The notes beneath the pieces were generated by a model, which saw only the letters and a program-made list of their open reading frames with translations, was not told the origin of the DNA and did not search any database. 12,931 nt of DNA, from the NCBI GenBank assembly GCA_002345825.1, contig DDWD01000113.1:1-12931 (forward strand), in the 5' to 3' direction. Each line of letters begins with the position of its first letter. Within the stretch, counting starts at the first letter, position 1. The position numbers and the translations under genes were made by a program. Origin of the DNA: Bacteroidales bacterium UBA2295. Its GTDB lineage: Bacteria > Bacteroidota > Bacteroidia > Bacteroidales > Tenuifilaceae. Below are positions 7,544-12,779 of the stretch, piece by piece.

Positions 7544-8875
7544 ATGTATACAAGTTATATAGGAAAGAAATTTCTAAGTCAATACAATCGAAAGGAAGGT
7601 ACAAATCTTTCCGCTAAAGAATTTTTTGATTCAGTTTTCTTCGAATTGTTTTTTAACAATGAGCAGCACCTGATGCATGTGGGTAATTCTCCATTCTTTC
7701 AAAAACCGAAGGAAAATGATGTTAAATTACACGGTAGCATACCTAAGGCTCAGTACAGAAATCTAGCAAAGAGTATCGAGACAGATGTACCTAATATGGC
7801 TATTTTCGTTGGTTCACAAGCAAAAGATGTTGGAGGTACAACCTCAGGACAAGTTAGTGACATCGCTGTTACAATTAATCAAGATGAAATGTATGCATCT
7901 TGGATAGGTGAGGCATTAGGCATTGGGGTTAGTGGCGGATATGTAATGCTAATTGATGAGGAAGAAGTACTTTGGGCATTATATAATGGATGGAAATACT
8001 ATCGCAAGTACCTACAACAAACTCCAAATGTTAAGGATAAACAAATTGAAACTTGGAATGGACAATGGCTCTGGCACTGGGTTAGACCTTATTTTAATTC
8101 AGATTATCCTGATGATAACCTGAACATTGAAACATCAGATGTGCAGGGGAAAATTGCAATCCCTACTCAGCAATGGTCCAAAGTTGTTTTCGCTTTGGCA
8201 AAAAAATACCCAAACAAGAAGATTACAGCGTACGCTTACAATTTGTCGCAAACCAATACAACGCTAGGTTTTATTAATCTTTATCTACCACAGGTGAATA
8301 AGGTTTTCGATTTGCGTGACAAACTATTTGCTGACGAGGACACCGTTCTTGAAGAGGAAGAACTCGAAACTCTTTCAACCTTCTACAATTTCAAGCAAGC
8401 GTGCAAGTTGGGAACTATTGGGCTAAAAGCTTTAGAACCAGCCAAACTACGCGAGTATATGCCTAAAGGCTCAATTCTTTACGCACAGGGCAAAGACTAC
8501 AAGTTTAACAACAATGAATCATTCTCAAATTATCAACTTTTTAAAATATGGATAATCGCTATGCTAAACAAAACAGAACTACTTGAAATGGCCTCTGACA
8601 TTGCTAAAATCCTTATTGATATTGAAGAACAATCAAAGGATTCAAAAAGAGGCAAAACTACTGCTAGCCAAGAAGGCAAAAATATTCTTGAATGTAGAAC
8701 TATCAAAAGTTTTATTGAAGAATTAACAGTAGTTTTAGAAAAATCACCCTCAAATACCATTTTTATCAAAAGGGTTGTAGAAGAGGTCGTTAAAATGCCA
8801 TACGACCTATTTCCCTTATTTGTTACATTAATTAAGTTTCAATACAGCCTAAATAAATCAAAACAAAATCAGTAA
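7544..8875 (+). CDS. cas8b: Divergent Cas8-like Cascade large subunit
   Basis: The position between cas3 and cas7, 2 nt from each, and the 443-residue length suggest the Cascade large subunit, which recognises the PAM and recruits Cas3. Sequence support is weak, as usual for Cas8: I see no catalytic motif. The CxxC zinc-finger pairs found in some Cas8 families (for example Cst1) are absent, and Cys is rare. The N-terminus (MYTSYIGKKFLSQYN) and an aromatic-rich middle (NGQWLWHWVRPYFN, near 173-186) are notable. The C-terminal third is Lys/Glu-rich helix that could supply the fused small-subunit domain. The coding sequence is distinctly AT-rich. The I-B label comes from the gene set and handle type, not from clear homology, so cas8b is provisional. 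Confidence 0.68.
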   Translation: MYTSYIGKKFLSQYNRKEGTNLSAKEFFDSVFFELFFNNEQHLMHVGNSPFFQKPKENDVKLHGSIPKAQYRNLAKSIETDVPNMAIFVGSQAKDVGGTTSGQVSDIAVTINQDEMYASWIGEALGIGVSGGYVMLIDEEEVLWALYNGWKYYRKYLQQTPNVKDKQIETWNGQWLWHWVRPYFNSDYPDDNLNIETSDVQGKIAIPTQQWSKVVFALAKKYPNKKITAYAYNLSQTNTTLGFINLYLPQVNKVFDLRDKLFADEDTVLEEEELETLSTFYNFKQACKLGTIGLKALEPAKLREYMPKGSILYAQGKDYKFNNNESFSNYQLFKIWIIAMLNKTELLEMASDIAKILIDIEEQSKDSKRGKTTASQEGKNILECRTIKSFIEELTVVLEKSPSNTIFIKRVVEEVVKMPYDLFPLFVTLIKFQYSLNKSKQNQ

Positions 8876-8877
8876 AT

Positions 8878-9945
8878 ATGAAAACATCAATTATTTATCT
8901 ACGAGGATTGCGACATGCTGAGCATACCGTATTTAGTGTTAGTAATGGGCAAAAGTTTTATAGAAACTCACAATTTAATAGAGATCTTGCATATTCAAGT
9001 GGTCAGCAAGTTAAACGATCAATTATTGAAGCGCTTGAGATGCCTTATGCTGCTATCACTTTTAACTGGGAGATTGACAAAAAGGGAAATGCTGGGATGA
9101 AAGAGCCTCATTCTCCTTGCGATCCTACTTTTGTTGACCAATTGATTGGTGGTTATATGAAAGCACAAAGTGACTCTTATACTGTTAAGCGTCGTAGTCC
9201 GCTTTCAATTTCTGCTATGCGACCTATTCATCCATTGCTAGGGGGGCTAGAAAGAGAAACAGAACCAGTTGTATTTGACAGGTCGAGTAAACCTAATGAC
9301 CATATTGTAAAAGTTTCTAAATTAGACGAAAAAGGAAATCGAGTTCAGATACCCCAGGAAGAATTAAATGCATGGCTTTTAGAGCATAAGAGAAATCTTG
9401 CACCAAAATATTATAACCCTAGTGGACAAACTCGTGCATCAGGTCTATTCGTTTACGATGCTGCCATAGACCTAAGAACACTTTTCTGTGTTTCAACCAA
9501 TAAACTAGAGCCAGAACTTTTTCCAGAAATTGAAGAGAAATTAAGGGTAGCAGGTTGGATTGAAGGACGCAACATTTTTGGTAATTGCTTAATTTGCCCA
9601 AGGGAGCAAAGGGAAACTATAATACGCTCCTTGGCTAAAGCAATAGTTAACTGGCGCATTACATCAAACCAAGCTCGCACCTTTAGCCTTATGGAAACCG
9701 TAGCCCTTGCTGTAAGCAACAATGCAAACCAGATTGCATATGCCATTAGGGGTGATTTACGGGAAGATACCGAGAGGTTACAAGCTGTTCCAAAGATTGA
9801 CGAGACAGCAAAAGCCGAATTCTTTATTACTCCAATAGCATCAAGTTATATTGTTGGCTCAGTTGGTAGTGCCGATGCCCTCGAAAAAGCTGAAAACCGT
9901 CTAGTTGAACTGATGATGGCGTTTGATTACGAAAATCAATTATAG
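8878..9945 (+). CDS. cas7: Cas7 Cascade backbone subunit
   Basis: Cas7 polymerises along the crRNA to form the backbone of Cascade. The 355-residue product fits by length, by place (2 nt after the cas8-like gene) and by features seen in the DevR/Csa2-like branch. It has an early strand, then NSQFNRDLAYSSGQQVKRSI (30-49), resembling the Cas7 segment that leads into the thumb and RNA-binding helix. A basic loop follows near 104-106 (KRRSPLSISAMRP), and there is an ordered C-terminal RRM-like part (ITPIASSYIVGSVGSADALE). It is divergent, and I identify it partly by context. No internal stop or frameshift is seen. It ends the tightly coupled cas5-cas3-cas8-cas7 block; a palindromic repeat follows. 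Confidence 0.8.
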   Translation: MKTSIIYLRGLRHAEHTVFSVSNGQKFYRNSQFNRDLAYSSGQQVKRSIIEALEMPYAAITFNWEIDKKGNAGMKEPHSPCDPTFVDQLIGGYMKAQSDSYTVKRRSPLSISAMRPIHPLLGGLERETEPVVFDRSSKPNDHIVKVSKLDEKGNRVQIPQEELNAWLLEHKRNLAPKYYNPSGQTRASGLFVYDAAIDLRTLFCVSTNKLEPELFPEIEEKLRVAGWIEGRNIFGNCLICPREQRETIIRSLAKAIVNWRITSNQARTFSLMETVALAVSNNANQIAYAIRGDLREDTERLQAVPKIDETAKAEFFITPIASSYIVGSVGSADALEKAENRLVELMMAFDYENQL

Positions 9946-9952
9946 CATTTTC

Positions 9953-9985
9953 AGACCTGACAGGTTTTCAAAACCTGTAAGGTCT
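9953..9985. repeat. Compound palindromic repeat, copy 3, variant (cas7 to cas4)
   Basis: AGACCTGACAGGTTTT (9953-9968), one C, and AAAACCTGTAAGGTCT (9970-9985). Compared with copy 1, the outer base has changed on both sides (AACCTG to GACCTG, CAGGTT to AAGGTC), which keeps that pair. One further change (C to A at 9979) breaks a single inner pair. It occupies most of the 60-bp gap. Confidence 0.92.
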
Positions 9986-10005
9986 ATCAAATCAACAATC
10001 TATAA

Positions 10006-10512
10006 ATGAACATAACCGGTACTCACTTCGCCTATTACTGGATATGCCACCGCAAGCTGTGGCTATTTGCCAATGGCATTAGCATGGAGCATACATCGGA
10101 TTTGGTATATGAGGGTAAGATGATACATGAGAATACATATCGGTATAGGGCTAGTAAATTTACCGAGATAGAGGTGGATGGTGTAAGAATTGATTTTTAC
10201 GATCCATACGAGAAGGTAATACATGAAACAAAAAAGTCAAATAAGTTGGAAGATACGCACCAGTGGCAAGTTAAGTTCTATATCTGGAAACTGGAGCAAA
10301 GGGGTATTGAGGGGGTAACTGGTAAACTCGACTACCCCACCACACGTCATACCGAAGCCGTTGAGCTAACTGATGACGATAGGGAAAAGATAGTGAGCGT
10401 TATAAACGAAATTGAAATTTTAATAAATGCCGAGGAATGTCCTCCTAAAGAGAAAAAGACGATTTGCAAAAACTGCTCCTACTTCGATTTTTGTTGGAGC
10501 GGGGAGGAGTAA
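10006..10512 (+). CDS. cas4: Cas4 RecB-like nuclease with Fe-S cluster
   Basis: Cas4 trims prespacers and helps choose PAM-adjacent DNA during adaptation, working with Cas1 and Cas2. The 168-residue product has the full Cas4 layout. C14 sits in WICHRKLW and the C-terminal trio is at C154, C157 and C163 (ICKNCSYFDFC), together ligating a 4Fe-4S cluster. The RecB-type nuclease centre has D63 in RIDFYD, the E74-x-K76 pair in HETKKS, and a QWQVKFYIWKLEQRG segment (87-101) matching the Q-x-x-x-Y motif III. H41 may add a metal ligand. Length is normal and all key residues are present. It is separated from cas1 by an inserted transposase gene and is flanked by palindromic repeats on both sides. Confidence 0.93.
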   Translation: MNITGTHFAYYWICHRKLWLFANGISMEHTSDLVYEGKMIHENTYRYRASKFTEIEVDGVRIDFYDPYEKVIHETKKSNKLEDTHQWQVKFYIWKLEQRGIEGVTGKLDYPTTRHTEAVELTDDDREKIVSVINEIEILINAEECPPKEKKTICKNCSYFDFCWSGEE

Positions 10513-10514
10513 AC

Positions 10515-10547
10515 AAACCTGACAGGTTTTCAAAACCTGTCAGGTTT
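10515..10547. repeat. Compound palindromic repeat, copy 4, perfect (cas4 to transposase)
   Basis: AAACCTGACAGGTTTT (10515-10530) and AAAACCTGTCAGGTTT (10532-10547) are perfect 16-bp arms around one C. It starts 2 bp after the cas4 stop codon and ends 20 bp before the transposase ATG, the place where a RAYT or IS200-like element would have its left-end hairpin. Confidence 0.95.
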
Positions 10548-10567
10548 AAAAATAAAAGAATAGGAAT

Positions 10568-11209
10568 ATGACCACAATCCAACCCCTAATCCCCGGTAAC
10601 TACTACCATATCTACAACAAGGGTGTGAATGGAGTAAACCTGTTTTATAGCCCCGATAACTATGAGTATTTCCTTCGAAAATACGATGAGCATATCGACC
10701 CCATTGCCGATACCTTTGCCTGGTGCTTGCTGGGCAACCATTTTCATTTGTTGGTGCGGATTAAGGAGGTGGAGGAGGTAGTTGGAGGAGAAAACCTGAC
10801 AGGTTTTCAAAACCTTTCAGGTTTAGAGGGGAAGGAGAAAGAAGAGAAGTTCTCGCTCTGGGTTTCTAAACGATTTTCCAATCTTTTCAACGCCTACGCC
10901 AAAGCCCTCAACAGGCAGCAAGGCCGCCAAGGCACGCTTTTCGAACGCCCCTTCCGCCGTAAGTTGGTCGATAGCGAGCGGTACTTCCGCCAGCTGGTGG
11001 TTTACATCCACTCAAACCCCGTGCACCATGGTTTCACTGATAATTACAAGGACTACCCTTGGTCGTCGTACGGTTCTATTGTATCATCTATGCCCACTAG
11101 GTTACAACGAAATCAGGTGTTGGGTTGGTTCGACGGGCAGGGCAATTTTGTGGACACCCACAGGCAGATAATCGATTTCGATTTTATTGATCATCTGATA
11201 ATTGAATAA
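10568..11209 (+). CDS. RAYT / IS200-like Y1 HUH transposase inserted in the cas operon
   Basis: The 213-residue protein belongs to the REP-associated tyrosine transposase (RAYT/TnpA_REP) branch of the IS200/IS605 HUH superfamily, which nicks single-stranded DNA next to palindromic hairpins. The HUH motif is H58-F59-H60 in GNHFHLLV. The probable catalytic tyrosine is Y146 in VVYIHSNPV, with GTLFERPFRRK (122-132) between them as in other members. Length is full and catalytic residues are intact. Residues 75-86 (ENLTGFQNLSGL) are encoded by an in-frame copy of the same palindrome that lies before and after the gene. It reads with the operon, so it is probably co-transcribed with cas4 and cas1. 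No IS-type target duplication is evident. The coding sequence looks more GC-rich than cas8/cas7. RAYTs are usually single-copy domesticated genes rather than mobile ones. Confidence 0.92.
   Translation: MTTIQPLIPGNYYHIYNKGVNGVNLFYSPDNYEYFLRKYDEHIDPIADTFAWCLLGNHFHLLVRIKEVEEVVGGENLTGFQNLSGLEGKEKEEKFSLWVSKRFSNLFNAYAKALNRQQGRQGTLFERPFRRKLVDSERYFRQLVVYIHSNPVHHGFTDNYKDYPWSSYGSIVSSMPTRLQRNQVLGWFDGQGNFVDTHRQIIDFDFIDHLIIE
10792..10824. repeat. Compound palindromic repeat, copy 5, inside the transposase gene
   Basis: AAACCTGACAGGTTTT (10792-10807), one C, and AAAACCTTTCAGGTTT (10809-10824). The only deviation from a perfect palindrome is G to T at 10816. In the gene's frame it changes CTG to CTT, both leucine, so the coding is unchanged. 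The copy adds about 11-12 residues and no stop. Confidence 0.94.
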
Positions 11210-11216
11210 AATAATA

Positions 11217-11232
11217 AAAACCTGTCAGGTTT
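11217..11232. repeat. Half-unit of the palindromic repeat (transposase to cas1)
   Basis: AAAACCTGTCAGGTTT (11217-11232) equals the right arm of the full repeat and is itself a near-palindrome (AAACCTG-T-CAGGTTT). The left arm is missing. It lies 8 bp after the transposase stop and 15 bp before the cas1 ATG. Confidence 0.9.
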
Positions 11233-11247
11233 GGATTATTAATCGCT

Positions 11248-11484
11248 ATGAAAAAATCCTACTACCTCTTCAACCCCGGCCGTCTTAGCCGCAAGGACAA
11301 TACCCTAAAGTTTACCCCCGTTGATGAAGCCGGCATGGAGGGGCAACCCCGCTTTATCCCCGTTGAGGGGGTTGATGATTTGTACGTGCTTGGATCGCTC
11401 GATGCCAATAGCCCGCTGTACAACTTCTTGGGAAAAAACGGTATTTGCGTTCACTTTTTCGACTACTACGAGAACTACACCTGA
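11248..11484 (+). CDS. cas1: Cas1 N-terminal fragment (beta-domain)
   Basis: This 78-residue piece corresponds to the Cas1 N-terminal beta-sandwich domain, which forms the dimer interface and contacts Cas2. It begins MKKSYYLFNPGRLSRKDNTL and ends FFDYYENYT, just before the linker to the helical domain. It holds no catalytic residue. It can be translated alone from the ATG at 11248, 15 bp after the half-repeat, and its stop lies 6 nt before the next in-frame ATG. Confidence 0.75.
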   Translation: MKKSYYLFNPGRLSRKDNTLKFTPVDEAGMEGQPRFIPVEGVDDLYVLGSLDANSPLYNFLGKNGICVHFFDYYENYT

Positions 11485-11490
11485 TCATTT

Positions 11491-12252
11491 ATGGCCAAGG
11501 ATGGGCTTTTGGCCGGAAGGATGATTGTGTCGCAGGTCGATTTCTTCTTGAGCAAACCTAAGCGAATAGCCATAGCACAAAAATTTGTCGAAGGGGCATC
11601 GTACAATATGCTAAAGAACTTGCGCTACTACAATACCCGAGGCAAGGATCTTTCGCTTGAAATAAATCAGATTGAGCAATTCCAAGCGGGAATTTCAGAA
11701 TCGAGAAAGGTTGATGAGCTAATGGGTATAGAGGGGAATATCAGGCAAAGCTACTACCAGGGTTTTAACAAAATTCTAAACGATTTTGAGATGGGCGCTC
11801 GCACCAAGCAACCACCACAAAATCCTATTAATGCGCTAATATCGTTTGGCAACATGATGTGCTACAGTCAGTGCCTTCGGGCAATTCATCAAACCCAACT
11901 AAACCCAACCATTTCGTATTTACATACACCTGGCGAAAGGAGATACTCCCTGGCATTGGACATTGCCGAGATATTTAAACCAATACTGGTGGACCGAGTA
12001 ATTTTTAAGGTGATAAATAAGCGAGAGCTACAGGAGAAGCATTTCAGCGAGCAGCTCAATAGGTGCTTGCTTAACGAGAGCGGGAAGAAGATTTTTATTA
12101 AAGCCTTTGAGGATAGGCTTGGCGAGACCATCCAGCACCGAACCCTAAAGCGAAATGTAAGCTACAAACATTTGGTAAAGTTAGAGTGCTATAAGCTAAG
12201 TAAGCATTTGCTTAGCATCGAGGAGTATAAGCCCTTTAAGATGTGGTGGTAG
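11491..12252 (+). CDS. cas1: Cas1 C-terminal fragment (catalytic helical domain)
   Basis: If translation restarts at ATG 11491, 6 nt after the TGA, the product has 253 residues and contains the complete helical catalytic domain. The metal-binding triad E81 (MGIEGN), H145 (LHTPGERRY) and D157 (LALDIAEIF) is present. The break is at the natural domain boundary, so a two-chain Cas1 could in principle assemble. Whether it restarts is inference; no strong ribosome-binding sequence is visible before the ATG. Confidence 0.75.
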   Translation: MAKDGLLAGRMIVSQVDFFLSKPKRIAIAQKFVEGASYNMLKNLRYYNTRGKDLSLEINQIEQFQAGISESRKVDELMGIEGNIRQSYYQGFNKILNDFEMGARTKQPPQNPINALISFGNMMCYSQCLRAIHQTQLNPTISYLHTPGERRYSLALDIAEIFKPILVDRVIFKVINKRELQEKHFSEQLNRCLLNESGKKIFIKAFEDRLGETIQHRTLKRNVSYKHLVKLECYKLSKHLLSIEEYKPFKMWW

Positions 12253-12263
12253 TTAATTATTAT

Positions 12264-12278
12264 AAACCTGTCAGGTTT
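12264..12278. repeat. Half-unit of the palindromic repeat (cas1 to cas2)
   Basis: AAACCTGTCAGGTTT is the right arm of the full repeat and forms a perfect 7-bp inverted repeat around T. It sits 11 bp after the cas1 stop and 13 bp before the cas2 ATG. Both half-units flank cas1. Confidence 0.88.
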
Positions 12279-12291
12279 GAAAATATGAAAA

Positions 12292-12552
12292 ATGTACATT
12301 ATCCTAGTTTACGACGTTAACCAGAAACGCACCGGAAAGATGCTGAAGCTTTGCCGCAAGTATTTGAATTGGATTCAAAACTCGGTTTTCGAGGGTGAGA
12401 TCACAGAGGTGAAGCTTAAAGAGCTAAAGCATAGAGCCGATGAAATTATGGATGATGAGGACAGCCTAATCCTCTTTAAAAGCAGGGAGAGCAAATGGCT
12501 TGAGAAAGAGGTTTTGGGCCAGGAGCGAAGTTCAACAGATACAATGCTTTAA
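12292..12552 (+). CDS. cas2: Cas2 adaptation protein
   Basis: Cas2 dimers bridge two Cas1 dimers in the spacer-integration complex. The 86-residue product has the usual length and opening, MYIILVYDVNQKRTGKMLKL: a ferredoxin-like strand with the conserved Asp (D8) and then an Arg/Lys-rich helix. SVFEGEIT (31-38) matches the QnSVFEG-like second strand that is well conserved in Cas2. The ATG at 12292 is the only sensible start; ATG 12285 is out of frame. The gene ends next to a direct repeat and the CRISPR leader, the usual place for Cas2. Confidence 0.93.
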   Translation: MYIILVYDVNQKRTGKMLKLCRKYLNWIQNSVFEGEITEVKLKELKHRADEIMDDEDSLILFKSRESKWLEKEVLGQERSSTDTML

Positions 12553-12562
12553 CAGTCTGTAC
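12551..12562. repeat. Leader direct repeat, copy 1 (ACAGnCTGT palindrome)
   Basis: AACAGTCTGTAC begins on the last two bases of the cas2 stop codon. It recurs at 12739-12750 as AACAGGCTGTAC, 11 of 12 bases identical, and each contains ACAG-N-CTGT. It could be a protein-binding site, or a duplication flanking an inserted segment. Confidence 0.5.
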
Positions 12563-12661
12563 GGTTGTCGACCTGATAAATATTAGAAATTTAAATTCGC
12601 GCTATTTTGGGTTAGCAGCGGTAAGGTTCTTTGATATGCTGAAAACCATAACGATACAGTA

Positions 12662-12705
12662 GTTGTCGAACCCCTGGGGTAATCCCATTAATTGGGTTCG
12701 ACAAC
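12662..12705. repeat. Nested inverted repeat in the CRISPR leader
   Basis: GTTGTCGAACCC (12662-12673) and GGGTTCGACAAC (12694-12705) are perfect 12-bp arms around 20 nt. Inside lie two smaller palindromes, CCCCTGGGG (12671-12679) and CCCATTAATTGGG (12684-12696, arms CCCA/TGGG), so a three-way junction or cruciform is an alternative fold. A related GTTGTCGAcC occurs at 12564-12572. It could serve as the cas operon terminator, but the T-rich run starts some 10 bases after the stem. Confidence 0.75.
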
Positions 12706-12738
12706 CGAATGCCATTAATTTTTACATTTTTTTTAACG

Positions 12739-12750
12739 AACAGGCTGTAC
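12739..12750. repeat. Leader direct repeat, copy 2 (ACAGnCTGT palindrome)
   Basis: AACAGGCTGTAC, the partner of 12551-12562, lies 29 bp before the first CRISPR repeat. That is a distance at which leader-anchoring or integration-host-type sites can act. Function unknown. Confidence 0.5.
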
Positions 12751-12779
12751 CTCAATTATTTTTTTTGATAATTTTACGG

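Larger units (their letters stand above)
11248..12252 (+). pseudogene. cas1: cas1 interrupted by an in-frame TGA
   Basis: Cas1 is the integrase that, with Cas2, inserts new spacers at the leader end. Reading from ATG 11248 to TAG 12250-12252 in one frame gives 334 codons including one internal TGA (11482-11484), the usual Cas1 length. The break interrupts FFDYYENYT-stop-SFMAKD. In related Cas1 proteins I expect Gly at that place (NYTGSFMP-type sequence), so one base change GGA to TGA explains it. Downstream the catalytic site is intact: Glu in MGIEGN (full-length position 162), His in YLHTPGERR (226) and Asp in LALDIAEIF (238). No frameshift or other damage is seen, which suggests a recent mutation, a sequencing error, readthrough or a tolerated split. 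The halves are described separately below. Confidence 0.85.
12553..12779 (+). promoter_or_regulatory. CRISPR leader region
   Basis: This gene-free stretch of about 227 bp lies between cas2 and the first CRISPR repeat. The repeat's handle end (ATTGAAAT) faces away from it, so the array is transcribed on the + strand and this is the leader side. It is AT-rich near the array, with T-runs at 12727-12734 and 12760-12767, and contains the nested inverted repeat at 12662-12705 and the direct repeats at 12551 and 12739. A promoter must be here, but no exact TAnnTTTG match is seen close to the array. Confidence 0.75.

Noticed and set aside
10568..11209. A complete, recently inserted IS200-type element.
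   Set aside because: There is no accessory tnpB, no clear right end with a full hairpin and no disrupted gene. The RAYT plus dispersed palindrome model fits better.
11482..11484. UGA read as glycine (as in Gracilibacteria/SR1 bacteria).
   Set aside because: The other genes contain no in-frame TGA across more than 10 kb of coding sequence and use ordinary glycine codons, and the proteins look like Bacteroidota. A single nonsense change or sequencing error is far simpler.
11321..11524. Alternative forward frame overlapping the cas1 break, as a sign of a frameshift instead of a stop.
   Set aside because: The Cas1 sequence continues in the original frame directly after the TGA (SFMAKDGLLAG), so no frame change is needed.
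4024..12278. The AACCTG/CAGGTT palindromes as a second CRISPR array.
   Set aside because: Spacing is irregular and gene-sized, each copy is strongly palindromic, and there are no spacers of uniform length.
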